A DNA stretch of 64,000 nt from positions 1,834,866 to 1,898,865 of the forward strand of contig NC_015499.1 in assembly GCF_000212395.1 (NCBI RefSeq). The letters run 5' to 3'. A program made the position numbers and the translations under genes. Below are positions 9,443-18,391 of this stretch, piece by piece. The notes under the pieces are model-generated. The model ran no database searches. It was not told the DNA's origin and worked only from the letters and a program-made list of their open reading frames with translations. Each line of letters opens with the position of its first letter. Position 1 is the stretch's first letter. The stretch is from Thermodesulfobium narugense DSM 14796. Lineage in GTDB: Bacteria; Thermodesulfobiota; Thermodesulfobiia; Thermodesulfobiales; Thermodesulfobiaceae.

Positions 9443-10636
9443 CTAATTAACCATTATTTGAATGTGTAAGGGACCAATTGCATAAGTATCTTCTGCTGCA
9501 AGAATACTAACCTTGACTTTACTCTGATAGGATAAATTTTTAATATTTCTTATCGCATTATAAAGAACAGGATATGATACGTTCCCAACAGTTCCGGTTA
9601 AAGGATCTGGAACAATCCCCCTTAACTTCGCTACGTGATTGGTCTCTTGTAACAAGAGTCCTAGTTTAGCAAGAAGCAAATTGCTGTCAAGATTTGGATC
9701 TATTTCAGCAGATACTATTGTTTCATCCTTTCTAAAAACAAGATTGTTTTCAAAAACTTGAAGAGAGGCAAGAATATGTTTCTCACCAACCACAACGTTG
9801 CCCTCAGAAAGTATCCTCACCGCAAATTGAATATTGTTTCTTGCCATCAAGTTAATAGAATCAACAATATTTTGCTTTGGGATAAAAAGAACAGTATCAG
9901 TATTTTTTAGCCCCAATTCATTTACAAGAATAGAGTTGGTCCTTTGTATAAAATCATTTAGTTCACTTTCACACATCGTTTTGTCTCCGCCCTGAATTAT
10001 TGTTTGAGCAATTATTTGATGTGCCTCAAATTGAAGCTTGCCTGTCCTAAGAGACTGAATTGATGTTTTTAGCTTATCTAGCAAGGCTCTCGAAGAACTA
10101 ATATCGTTTAATAAATTTTCTTTTTCAGAATTTAAAGAAGCAATTTTTTCATCCAGCAAGGATTTTTGATATTCCATTTCTTTTATATGAGAAAGAGCTA
10201 GTTTATTTTCGTTTTTTAGATTTATAGTATCTAAAATAAGTTTTCGCTTTTCATTATTGACGTTATCTAGATCAAGCTTAAGATTTTTCAATTCATCTGA
10301 ACTTTTATTGTACTCCTGTAAAAGCCTATCCTTTTCTTGTGCCAAATTATTTTTTTCTTTTGTGAGAACAGAAATCTCTTCTTTTAAGGTCTGAAGACCA
10401 AAAAGAGCTACTCTCGCATTTTGAGAAAGAGAAAGCATAACAACAACAGTTATTGCAGCTATTAAAATTCCTGAACTAACAGACATAAAGGTTGCAGTAT
10501 GTTTAGGTCTTAGACCAAAAATAGAAAGCTTTTTTTTGCCAGCTTTTTTCCCTAATTTATCTGCGATGTAGGCAACTACCGCGCTAAGAACAAGAAGAAT
10601 TGGTATAAAATAGAACCCTAATTCTAAGTGTCCCAC
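9443..10636 (-). CDS. DUF3084 membrane protein with long coiled coil
   Basis: 397 residues. Two TM segments (about 7-25 and 48-70) flank the diagnostic DUF3084 stretch KKLSIFGLRPKHTAT. A coiled coil runs from about 80 to 195, followed by a C-terminal globular domain. The function of the family is not established. The start is GTG at 10636, which lies inside the end of the LptF/G gene (13-nt overlap). Its position between an LPS-transport permease and the NfeD-slipin pair suggests an envelope role, which is an inference. The predicted orientation has the coiled coil outside the cytoplasm. Confidence 0.88.
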   Translation of the reverse strand: MGHLELGFYFIPILLVLSAVVAYIADKLGKKAGKKKLSIFGLRPKHTATFMSVSSGILIAAITVVVMLSLSQNARVALFGLQTLKEEISVLTKEKNNLAQEKDRLLQEYNKSSDELKNLKLDLDNVNNEKRKLILDTINLKNENKLALSHIKEMEYQKSLLDEKIASLNSEKENLLNDISSSRALLDKLKTSIQSLRTGKLQFEAHQIIAQTIIQGGDKTMCESELNDFIQRTNSILVNELGLKNTDTVLFIPKQNIVDSINLMARNNIQFAVRILSEGNVVVGEKHILASLQVFENNLVFRKDETIVSAEIDPNLDSNLLLAKLGLLLQETNHVAKLRGIVPDPLTGTVGNVSYPVLYNAIRNIKNLSYQSKVKVSILAAEDTYAIGPLHIQIMVN

Positions 10637-11721
10637 TTGACAACCATAAATATCCCAAAGATTGTAATTAATATGTCCGCTCCGAATGAAGCTATAAAGG
10701 GAGGAAGGTAACTCATATAACCTAGGGTTGTAAACAGGCTAAAAATTAGATAATAGAAAAGAACAGTAGTTATAGCAATGCCAAAACCTATAGCAGATGA
10801 CTTTCTTTCAGAAGCTATTCCAAAAGCTACACCTATACATGCAAAAGCAAAACACGCAAATGGAAGAGAAAGTTTGTTATATAAATCAACGTACAAAGAC
10901 TTATCGACAATGTCTTTGGAATTTGAAAGATAGCTCAATAACTCAAAAAAGCTCATATCTCTAGGCTTTTTTGTAGGCAAAGCCTTTACAGTTTGAGGCA
11001 AAACCCCAAGAGGAACAATTAATTTTTCGAAATCAAGTCTCCCCACAATAATTCCATCCTTTGAAAATTCATAAGACAATCCCTTTGATGCTACCCATCT
11101 GTTACCTGTAAATGAAAGTTCACTTGAATAAATTGTTCTTTTCAAAAACTCATTGTCAAATTCCTGAATATAAACGTCTTGTAAAGACATTGTAGCAGGT
11201 TTATAGTCTTTTGCGAAGATTATAAATTTTGGTTGAGGGCTATCAGGAGGCAACTTAAATAAAACATTTTGCCTTTCGGTATTAAGCTCTTTTTTTAGGT
11301 CCTTTGCAATAATATATCTACTTTTATCTAACAGAGGATAGGCTAGTTTTTCAAATGTAAAAAAAGAGACTGTTGAAAAAATAATGCCAATTATTATAAA
11401 GGGCAAAGAAAATTTGAAAATAGACAAGCCTGCAGATCTTAAAGCTACAAGCTCCCAATTTGATGAAATCCTGGAAACTGCCATCAAAACACCTAAAAGA
11501 GTTGCCATTGGAAAAGCAAACGCTATAGAATAAGGCAGCCCACAAGCAGCAAGTTTTGCGCCTGTCAAAAACGACCCTTGATTATCAGCAACTAATTTTA
11601 TGGTTCTCATTGATTCCCCAGCCAACATCAATCCAGAAAACGCAAGAAGGCCAAAGAAAAAAAAAGGTAAAAAATCTTTCAATATATAAGACCAAAAAAG
11701 TTTATTTAAAAGAAGCCTCAT
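10624..11721 (-). CDS. LptF/LptG-family permease (YjgP/YjgQ)
   Basis: 365 residues. The topology is TM segments at the N-terminus (about 13-35, 58-80, 100-122), a soluble periplasmic beta-jellyroll-type domain (about 130-270) and three TM segments at the C-terminus (about 275-360). In known systems LptF and LptG form the permease of the LptB2FG transporter that extracts LPS. Its start overlaps the stop of the LptA-like gene (ATGA), which supports this role. Only one permease gene is present here. Either a second copy lies elsewhere or it acts as a homodimer. Whether it is F or G cannot be decided. Confidence 0.92.
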   Translation of the reverse strand: MRLLLNKLFWSYILKDFLPFFFFGLLAFSGLMLAGESMRTIKLVADNQGSFLTGAKLAACGLPYSIAFAFPMATLLGVLMAVSRISSNWELVALRSAGLSIFKFSLPFIIIGIIFSTVSFFTFEKLAYPLLDKSRYIIAKDLKKELNTERQNVLFKLPPDSPQPKFIIFAKDYKPATMSLQDVYIQEFDNEFLKRTIYSSELSFTGNRWVASKGLSYEFSKDGIIVGRLDFEKLIVPLGVLPQTVKALPTKKPRDMSFFELLSYLSNSKDIVDKSLYVDLYNKLSLPFACFAFACIGVAFGIASERKSSAIGFGIAITTVLFYYLIFSLFTTLGYMSYLPPFIASFGADILITIFGIFMVVKWDT

Positions 11722-12284
11722 TGTCCTGTGTTTGTATTAGTTTCAGAAGAATTGTTCGTATCTTTTTTTGAAGAAGTTTCTACGTTGGCTGACTTCACGT
11801 TTGTTCCTTCAATCTTACCTGTTTTTAAATTTATAGAAAACTTATCACCTGTCATTCTGGAAGAAGAAGAACCAATTGAAGCGTTTCCAATTAATGTAGC
11901 TATATCATCAGACAAAGTTAGCTCGTTACAGGAAAAAGAATATTCTTTATAAACTCCGTCTTTAACGTTAAAGGCATCTACATTAGTTTTGTTATCTGAT
12001 TTCTTCAAAATAATTTTTTTCGCTAGAAAACTTACATCTTTTCCACTTAATTTGCCATTAAAAAGGTCTAGGACAGATGTATTAGGATAATATTCTGCCT
12101 TTTCACCAGTAAACTCGTAGTCCTTGTAAGTAATTACAACATTTCCCTCGGCAACCCAAGTGCCAGAGCCAAAATCAAGATATACTTGATCTGCTTTTAC
12201 ATTTGGAGTTTCAGCAAAAGAAATGCCTGTAAGCAAAAACAATGTTACAAAAAAAACTAAAAAAATTCTTATAAAATTCAACAT
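11718..12284 (-). CDS. LptA/OstA-like periplasmic LPS transport protein
   Basis: 189 residues with a signal peptide (about 1-25, ending ISFAE), then OstA-type beta-strand repeats: VKADQVYLDFGSGTWVAEGN, VITYKDYEFTGEKAEYYPN and two weaker repeats. The C-terminus is Ser/Thr/Asn-rich. It would form the periplasmic bridge carrying LPS from LptBFG to the outer membrane. ATG 12284 is chosen because it starts the signal peptide and GGAGGG precedes it (short spacing). A TTG 17 codons upstream lacks support. It is the first gene of the leftward operon and is divergent from feo. LptC-like function cannot be excluded. Confidence 0.8.
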   Translation of the reverse strand: MLNFIRIFLVFFVTLFLLTGISFAETPNVKADQVYLDFGSGTWVAEGNVVITYKDYEFTGEKAEYYPNTSVLDLFNGKLSGKDVSFLAKKIILKKSDNKTNVDAFNVKDGVYKEYSFSCNELTLSDDIATLIGNASIGSSSSRMTGDKFSINLKTGKIEGTNVKSANVETSSKKDTNNSSETNTNTGQ

Positions 12285-12441
12285 TCCCTCCAAAATTAAG
12301 GTTTTAATTTTAAAGCTATTATTTTTAGCTATCAACTATATTAAATACATTATATATTATAAATGAAATAAGATTAGATTAATTTTAAAAAAGCATAAGC
12401 TTTACACTTGAACAATTATAAATATCCTTTTAAACATCTGG

Positions 12442-12470
12442 TTGACAAAAACCAACAATTATACTAAACT
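12442..12470 (+). promoter_or_regulatory. Sigma-70-type promoter of the feo operon
   Basis: TTGACA (12442-12447), 17-nt spacer, TAAACT (12465-12470). The first start codon follows at 12508. An inverted repeat sits at the expected transcription start. Confidence 0.75.
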
Positions 12471-12476
12471 TTAATT

Positions 12477-12492
12477 GTTAGTCAAAACTAAC
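12477..12492. promoter_or_regulatory. Candidate metal-regulator operator at the feo transcription start
   Basis: Inverted repeat GTTAG-TCAAAA-CTAAC, 6 nt downstream of the -10 box. A related but weaker repeat (GGTT-GACAAA-AACC, from 12440) covers the -35 box. Position and iron-uptake context suggest a DtxR- or Fur-type iron repressor site. The protein is not encoded in the window. Confidence 0.4.
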
Positions 12493-12507
12493 TTTGGAGG
12501 AAAAATT

Positions 12508-12684
12508 ATGGATATTTTATTTATTTTATTAGTAGGCATTGTTTCCTTTTTTGTGTTATATAAAATTTTCTCAAAAAGAAAAACTATATGCGACAGTTGT
12601 CCCAACAAAGCTTGTAAAACAAAAGATTTTAACTGCTGTGATCTAGAAACCTTTCCCAAGGAGGAAAAAGATGGTTCTAAATAA
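12508..12684 (+). CDS. Small Cys-rich single-TM protein, FeoB-associated type
   Basis: 58 residues. A TM helix (about 3-20) is followed by basic residues and the cysteine cluster CDSCPNKACKTKDFNCC (about 28-44). This is the layout of the FeoB-associated Cys-rich membrane proteins, which usually follow feoB. Here the gene comes first, before feoA, and overlaps feoA by 14 nt. ATG 12508 has GGAGG at 8 nt. The cysteines could bind or shuttle iron, but function is unproven. I am sure that it is a gene and less sure of the family. Confidence 0.75.
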   Translation: MDILFILLVGIVSFFVLYKIFSKRKTICDSCPNKACKTKDFNCCDLETFPKEEKDGSK

Positions 12685-12898
12685 GGCATTAAAAAACAAA
12701 AAGTATAGAGTAATTGACATAAAACTAGATGAAAAGCTTGCAAGAAGACTTCAAGAGTTGGGAATAGTAAAAGGCGGAAAAATTCACATGATAAGAAAGG
12801 CTCCTCTAGGAGATCCTATACACATCTGCGTAAACGGTCAAAATATTTCGCTAAGGAATTCGGTTTGTTCAGGCATCGTTATAGAAGAAGACAAATAG
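12671..12898 (+). CDS. feoA: FeoA ferrous iron transport accessory protein
   Basis: 75 residues, the standard size of an SH3-like FeoA protein. Typical marks are RRLQELGIVKGGKIHMIRKAPLGDP and the closing SLRNSVCSGIVIEE. FeoA binds or supports FeoB in Fe(II) import at the cytoplasmic membrane. ATG 12671 has AAGGAGG upstream, inside the preceding small gene. The 3' end contains the ribosome site and start of feoB. Confidence 0.95.
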   Translation: MVLNKALKNKKYRVIDIKLDEKLARRLQELGIVKGGKIHMIRKAPLGDPIHICVNGQNISLRNSVCSGIVIEEDK

Positions 12899-15027
12899 CC
12901 AACTTAAGCGAAAAAATCGTAAAGGTCGCTTTTGTAGGCAACCCAAATGTGGGAAAATCTGCACTTATAAACGCACTTTCCGGATCGAATCTAAAGGTTG
13001 GCAATTGGCCGGGAGTTACAGTCGAAAAAAAGGAAGCAAACATTATTATAAATAACCAGATGTTTTCACTGGTAGACTTGCCAGGTGCATATTCTTTAAA
13101 CCCTTTTTCTTTAGAAGAAAAAATAACAAGAGATTTCTTAATCAAAGAAAGACCAGATGTAATAGTAAACGTAGTAGATAGTAATCAACTCGAAAAAAGT
13201 CTTTTCTTAACTTTTGCTTTATCAGAATTTGAAATACCTATGGTAATAGCTCTAAACTTTTTTGACGAAATGATCAAAAACAAAACAGAAATAGACATTA
13301 AAAAATTAAGAGACATTTTATCAATAGAAGTAGTTCCTACATCAGGAATAAAAGGAATAGGAATAGATGAGCTTAAAAAAGCGATTTACAAAAGTGTAAG
13401 CGAAAGAGATTTGCCAAATATCTTATTCGAAGAAAAACTCGATAAAAGATTTAAGCGAATTAAAGAAATATTATCTGATAAGAAAGAGAAATTGGGTTAT
13501 CCTTTATCTTTTGTAGCTGCAAGAATTCTAGAAAACGATCAGCAAGTGATAAGTGAGCTAAACGACAAAAAGCTTCTCGATAAAGGTATTTTAGAGCTTG
13601 CTGTTGACAACACAACATATATCGAATCAAGATACAAACTTATATCCTCAATATGCAAAAAGATTTTGGTAAGACACAAAGACAGCAATGAAATAACTCA
13701 AAAAATTGATTCAATACTTTTGAATAAATTTTTCGGCTTGCCACTCTTTTTCATAATGATGTTTATAGTATTCAAACTTACCTTTGATCTGTCAAAACCA
13801 TTTGTAGACTTTACCAGTTATTTCATAAATGACTACGTTGGAAAGTATACAATTTATCTTCTCTGGTTTTTGCCAGATATACTCAAATCACTTATAAAGG
13901 AAGCCATTATAGGCGGTGTAGGTTCGGTAATAAGCTTTTTTCCACTAATAGGGGTATTTTTTTTGTTTATATCAATTCTTGAAGAAAGCGGTTACATGAC
14001 GAGAGCAGCTTTTCTTATTGACAAACTCATGAGTTCAATTGGTCTAAGTGGCAAAGTTTTTATTCCTCTTATACTTGGTTTTGGATGTAATGTTCCTGCT
14101 ATTTACGCCACAAGAGGTCTTGATTCCCAAAAGGATAGGCTTCTTGCTGGTCTTATGATACCTTTAATGTCTTGTTCAGCAAGATTGCCAGTATATCTTT
14201 TGTTTACTGCTGCTTTTTTTGAAAACTTTAAAGAATTAGTAATACTTTGTCTATACTTCCTGGGAGCCTTTATTGCAATAATACTTGTCATATTACTACA
14301 ACTTGCAGTCCCATCTCTAAAGATGGACTCCACGCCGTTCATATTAGAACTTCCACCATACAGAATCCCTCCTCTAAAATTTCTCTTGAAACTCACAGGT
14401 TTTAGAGTAAAGTCTTTCGTAAGAAAGGCCGGGTCGGTAATACTATTCACAATGATACTTGTGTGGAGCGTAAATTCTTTACCATACAACGCACCTAGCG
14501 GCGAAAGTTATCTTGCACAAGGTTCAAAAGCAATTTCGTTTATATTTGCTCCTGCAGGTTTTGATAAATGGGAAGCGGTCGCAACCCTTTTGCCAAGCGT
14601 AGTTGCCAAAGAAGCGGTCATTGGAACTCTGGGTCAGATACTTGAAGGAGAGCAAGGAAATTCAAATACAGCCAAAGATTCGGAAGAATACAATTTTCTA
14701 AGCGATACTTCAAAGGTAGCTGTAAGGTTTAAGGATTCTTTTATTGAAGCTGCTTCAAATCTCTTAAATTTCTTTACAATTCAATCATTTCAGGAAAAAG
14801 AAAAAGATGAAGGACTTATCAACAGGCTAAAAACTTTATTTACCCCACTTTCAGCTCTTTCATTTATGATATTCATTTTACTCTTTGTACCATGCATTGT
14901 TACTATTAGCGTTTTAATTCAAGAATACGGAATAAAATGGACTATATTTGAAATCTGTATGCTACTGTTTATTTCATATAGCGTTTCTACCCTTGTTTAT
15001 CAAGCTGGGAAATTATTTGTGCACTGA
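12865..15027 (+). CDS. feoB: FeoB ferrous iron transporter with GTPase domain
   Basis: 720 residues. The G domain has G1 GNPNVGKS (25-32), G2 in GVTVE, G3 DLPG and a FeoB-type G4 NFFDE. It is followed by the helical domain and the membrane part with the gate motifs GFGCNVPAIYATRGL and MSCSARLPVYLLF. Fe(II) uptake across the inner membrane is the known role. No ATG is available near the N-terminus. I take TTG 12865, which has AAGGA 7 nt upstream. This puts the start inside feoA with a 34-nt overlap and gives an unusual Arg-rich leader (RHRYRRRQ) before the G domain. The end overlaps convergent comF by 15 nt. Confidence 0.96.
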   Translation: MFRHRYRRRQIANLSEKIVKVAFVGNPNVGKSALINALSGSNLKVGNWPGVTVEKKEANIIINNQMFSLVDLPGAYSLNPFSLEEKITRDFLIKERPDVIVNVVDSNQLEKSLFLTFALSEFEIPMVIALNFFDEMIKNKTEIDIKKLRDILSIEVVPTSGIKGIGIDELKKAIYKSVSERDLPNILFEEKLDKRFKRIKEILSDKKEKLGYPLSFVAARILENDQQVISELNDKKLLDKGILELAVDNTTYIESRYKLISSICKKILVRHKDSNEITQKIDSILLNKFFGLPLFFIMMFIVFKLTFDLSKPFVDFTSYFINDYVGKYTIYLLWFLPDILKSLIKEAIIGGVGSVISFFPLIGVFFLFISILEESGYMTRAAFLIDKLMSSIGLSGKVFIPLILGFGCNVPAIYATRGLDSQKDRLLAGLMIPLMSCSARLPVYLLFTAAFFENFKELVILCLYFLGAFIAIILVILLQLAVPSLKMDSTPFILELPPYRIPPLKFLLKLTGFRVKSFVRKAGSVILFTMILVWSVNSLPYNAPSGESYLAQGSKAISFIFAPAGFDKWEAVATLLPSVVAKEAVIGTLGQILEGEQGNSNTAKDSEEYNFLSDTSKVAVRFKDSFIEAASNLLNFFTIQSFQEKEKDEGLINRLKTLFTPLSALSFMIFILLFVPCIVTISVLIQEYGIKWTIFEICMLLFISYSVSTLVYQAGKLFVH

Positions 15028-15639
15028 GTTTTTATAATTTTCCCAAAAAACTGGTGAAACAGCAAAGGTCAAAGAATAAACTATTTTAGAACCTGATCTG
15101 GTTAGCTCTTTATATGCGCTTCTTAAGGTTGCTCCTGAAGTAATAACGTCATCAATTAGTAATATTTTTTCAGGGCTAAATTCTGCCTTAAAGCAGTTTT
15201 CTACGTTAAGGCGTCTTTCACCAAAGTACAAAAGATGTTGTTTTTTCGTTTCCTTTATCTTCTGAAATCTATATATAGGAAGCTTTTTCTCTCTAGAAAT
15301 ATTATTTACAATTCTGTCAAGATGTGAGCGTCCAAACCTGTCATCAGGAATACACGAAATATAAAACCCTTCAAACTTTTTGTCCTTTAGAAATTTCAGA
15401 ACTAACTTAGATATCACTTCCATTGCTATCGTGTTTGACTTTGCTTTTATCACTAAATCTTTAAACTTGTCTTTATATATCCCAATAGCAAAAGACTTCC
15501 GAAAGGGGGGATAAAAAAATTCAAATGCGTTTTCAAACGTTGAAACACAGTTTGGGCAAACATATTCAAGGCTTAAATCGTCACATAAAATACAATGCCC
15601 TCCAAATAGGAGGGCAAAAAAATCTTTTAAGGCTTTCAA
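15013..15639 (-). CDS. ComF-family phosphoribosyltransferase-like protein
   Basis: 208 residues. An N-terminal zinc-ribbon-like CxxC pair (CILC at about 16-19 and CPNC at about 28-31) is followed by a PRTase fold with the PRPP-loop motif ILLIDDVITSGATL (about 158-171). ComF proteins take part in DNA uptake or processing in competent bacteria, and the enzymatic substrate is unknown. TTG 15639 is the only plausible start, with a weak ribosome site. It sits 22 nt after metK and is probably cotranscribed with it. Confidence 0.88.
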   Translation of the reverse strand: MKALKDFFALLFGGHCILCDDLSLEYVCPNCVSTFENAFEFFYPPFRKSFAIGIYKDKFKDLVIKAKSNTIAMEVISKLVLKFLKDKKFEGFYISCIPDDRFGRSHLDRIVNNISREKKLPIYRFQKIKETKKQHLLYFGERRLNVENCFKAEFSPEKILLIDDVITSGATLRSAYKELTRSGSKIVYSLTFAVSPVFWENYKNSVHK

Positions 15640-15661
15640 GGTTAAACTCTGGATTTAAACT

Positions 15662-16855
15662 CTAATTTAAACCCTTCTTAAGTTCCTCAACCTTGTCTAA
15701 TTTCTCCCAGCTAACCCCCAGATCAACTCTACCCATATGACCATAAGCAGCAAGTGGCCTATATATGGGACGTCTGAGATCTAACTGATTGATAATAGAT
15801 CTTGGTCTAAAATCAAAAACATCCCTAACTAGTTCTTCTATTCTCTCCTCTGGCACATTATTAGTGCCAAAAGTATCTATCATTATAGAAAGCGGATTAG
15901 CTTTCCCTATAGCATAGGAAACTTGAATCTCAACCCTTGATGCAAGTCCTGCAGCCACAATGTTTTTCGCTACGTATCTTGCATAATATGCACCAGATCT
16001 ATCAACCTTTGTAGGATCTTTGCCAGAAAAAGCTCCTCCTCCATGTCTAGCCATACCTCCATAAGTATCAACAATTATTTTTCTACCAGTCAAACCAGAA
16101 TCTCCTTGCGGACCGCCAATTACAAACCTTCCAGAGGGATTAATTAATATCTTCATTGAATCATCTCTTAAATTCTCTGGAATTACTGGCATAATAACCT
16201 TTTCTATAACTTCTTTTTCAATTTCTTCATTTTCAATATCGGGCTTATGCTGAGTAGATATTAGAACGGTATCAACTCTTATTGGCCTAAAACCCTCGTA
16301 CTCTACAGTAACCTGAGTTTTGCCATCAGGTCTTAAAAAGGGAATTATTCTATTTTTCCTGACAAAAGCTAGTCTTTTGGCCAAATTATGGGCAAGTGTA
16401 ATCGGGAGTGGCATATATTCTTCTGTCTCATCACAGGCAAATCCGTATACCATTCCCTGATCGCCTGCTCCAAGCTCTTCTTCAGGCGCACTCACTTTTT
16501 CACCACGTTTTTCTAAAGCCACGTCAACTCCATGAGCTATATCGGGTGATTGTGGATCTATAGAGGTCAGAACCGCACAGGTTTCGCTATCAAATCCGTA
16601 CTTTGCCCTAGTATAACCAACCTCTTTGATAGTCTTTCTGATAATACTAGGAATATCCACATACGTCTTTGTAGTGATCTGCCCAACCACTAGCACCAAC
16701 CCTGTAGCAACAGTAGTCTCAGCCGCAACTCTCCCCGCTGGATCATCTTCTATTATTGCGTCCAGAATGGCATCAGAAATTTGATCTGCAATCTTATCTG
16801 GGTGGCCTTCTGTAACAGATTCTGAGGTGAAAAAATAATGCTTGTTTTGGATCAA
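15662..16855 (-). CDS. metK: S-adenosylmethionine synthetase
   Basis: 397 residues, full length. ATP + methionine to SAM. Signatures: [24 protein letters not shown] (from residue 9, with the ATP-binding His), the [12 protein letters not shown] hexapeptide region (near 120) and [16 protein letters not shown] (near 270). TTG 16855 is supported by AGGAGG 8 nt upstream. Its own promoter is visible at 16891-16919. I saw no SAM riboswitch in the 115 nt between this gene and the next one upstream. Confidence 0.98.
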   Translation of the reverse strand: MIQNKHYFFTSESVTEGHPDKIADQISDAILDAIIEDDPAGRVAAETTVATGLVLVVGQITTKTYVDIPSIIRKTIKEVGYTRAKYGFDSETCAVLTSIDPQSPDIAHGVDVALEKRGEKVSAPEEELGAGDQGMVYGFACDETEEYMPLPITLAHNLAKRLAFVRKNRIIPFLRPDGKTQVTVEYEGFRPIRVDTVLISTQHKPDIENEEIEKEVIEKVIMPVIPENLRDDSMKILINPSGRFVIGGPQGDSGLTGRKIIVDTYGGMARHGGGAFSGKDPTKVDRSGAYYARYVAKNIVAAGLASRVEIQVSYAIGKANPLSIMIDTFGTNNVPEERIEELVRDVFDFRPRSIINQLDLRRPIYRPLAAYGHMGRVDLGVSWEKLDKVEELKKGLN

Positions 16856-16890
16856 TTTTTGTACCTCCTGAAGATTAAATTTTAATTCAC

Positions 16891-16919
16891 ATTATCAAAT
16901 ATTTATTACAAAATTGCAA
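16891..16919 (-). promoter_or_regulatory. Sigma-70-type promoter of metK
   Basis: Minus strand TTGCAA (16919-16914), 17-nt spacer, GATAAT (16896-16891), about 36 nt before the TTG start codon. Confidence 0.6.
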
Positions 16920-16970
16920 GCATTACAATTTATTTGTGTTAATAGAATTCGCATTTCAAGTAAACTAGCC

Positions 16971-18221
16971 CTATTCTGTTGCCCAATTATTAATAGCGTT
17001 GTTTATGTCAGGCCAGACCTCAGGAACTAAGTCAGAAAGAACCTTCCCCTCTTCAAAGAGAATTTGTTTCCTAGTGACCCACGTTTCGTTTTGGTGTAAA
17101 TGAAAAGATATTTCTTTTTTTATCTCGTCTGACCAAACTGTTCTCCCTTCCACATCAATCAACTTGAAGTCCACGTTCATAAGAATCTTCTTTTTTGGAG
17201 ATAAAGACAAAAATCTTCCAACCCACCAGGAGCCACCAAAAGATGGTAGACTTAAAAGATCAAGAATAGCTCCAGGACTTGATGCTATTGGCTGGGGCAA
17301 TAAAAGAGGTTGAGGAAAGTTTGGGACGTGAGATATAGTTGTGACCAAAAAGAGCGTTTCTTCAGGCTTAAAGCCCATTTTGTCTGCTATAAAGGCTCTT
17401 GAATCAGTAGTCATATTCACAGGATTAAATGCTGCAACATCTTGAAAGGATAAAAGCATAACATCACTTTTATATTTTTTTAAAGAATCTACAAACATCT
17501 TCATAGGAAAAGGTATTTCTTCATAAGAAGCAAGATATATTCCATTTTTTGCTTGCGGGGGAAAAACTATAATTGATGGTACAACTCCCGAAGTCTTTTT
17601 CTCGAGAGGATAATATGGAGCATTTAGTATCCTAACTCCAGACAAAAAAGGCTTTAATGCGGTTTTTATCTCGCTGTGTAAGTATTGAAGATATTCTATC
17701 TCTCTAATCCTTTGTGGAAATCCACCAGGCAAATATTTGACAGGACCAGAATTAAAAGTTTTTATATTCCTTTGAGCTACTCCATAAATTAAATCTCCAG
17801 TCTTTGCGTTATAAATTCTTATTTCAAGCCATATATTGATTTCATATTTATCAAAAATTAAATTTGGAAGACTAACAATATCAACAAGGTGTATAATTGG
17901 CAATACTACTATATCGTCATTCTTAACACTTCCTAAGGCAAAGTATGCGCAAGACATAATAAATTCCTTATTTATCCCTTTAAATTTCTTTTCAAACAAT
18001 TTAACATCATCAGCATCCACGTATTTAAGAGAATATCCAGGAAGTGTGTTGTCAAAAGCTCTTATTTGCGATTCAGAGTATCCAGGATCTTCGTCCAAAA
18101 AAGTCGTCTCAGCAAGATAAGGAAGTATTACAGCCTTTTTCCCATCAATAGGACCTGCATTAGCCTTTGGAACAAGGGTGTAAAAAACTAAAAATACTAT
18201 TAACAAAATTTTCAATCTCAT
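16971..18221 (-). CDS. Secreted/periplasmic protein of unknown function
   Basis: 416 residues with a clear signal peptide (1-22, ending PKANA). No family recognised. The body appears to contain two alpha/beta segments that each begin with a hydrophobic strand (AVILPYLAE near 30; SIIVFPPQAK near 215) and each hold an IWLEIRIYNAKTGDLIY-like or LMNVDFKLIDVEGRTVWSD-like unit. This suggests an internal duplication of a TolB-N/CsgG-like fold, which is an inference from pattern only. The ATG at 18221 has no Shine-Dalgarno site; a TAAAAT hexamer lies 6 nt upstream, so the mRNA may be leaderless. It is monocistronic before metK (115-nt gap). Confidence 0.75.
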   Translation of the reverse strand: MRLKILLIVFLVFYTLVPKANAGPIDGKKAVILPYLAETTFLDEDPGYSESQIRAFDNTLPGYSLKYVDADDVKLFEKKFKGINKEFIMSCAYFALGSVKNDDIVVLPIIHLVDIVSLPNLIFDKYEINIWLEIRIYNAKTGDLIYGVAQRNIKTFNSGPVKYLPGGFPQRIREIEYLQYLHSEIKTALKPFLSGVRILNAPYYPLEKKTSGVVPSIIVFPPQAKNGIYLASYEEIPFPMKMFVDSLKKYKSDVMLLSFQDVAAFNPVNMTTDSRAFIADKMGFKPEETLFLVTTISHVPNFPQPLLLPQPIASSPGAILDLLSLPSFGGSWWVGRFLSLSPKKKILMNVDFKLIDVEGRTVWSDEIKKEISFHLHQNETWVTRKQILFEEGKVLSDLVPEVWPDINNAINNWATE

Positions 18222-18391
18222 GTTAGTATTTTATCAAAAAAAGTTAAAAATTAATTAAGATATATATTAACTATTCTGAATATTTAGAAAACTTAACTTT
18301 TTGTAGTATACCAAGATTAGATGTTAAAATTCATTAAGTAACTTATTAATTAAAATATTTTATATTTAATAAAAGCTATTAGGAGGAGTAA

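Noticed and set aside
16856..16970. SAM riboswitch upstream of metK
   Set aside because: The gap is AT-rich with a promoter and no conserved SAM-riboswitch core or terminator.
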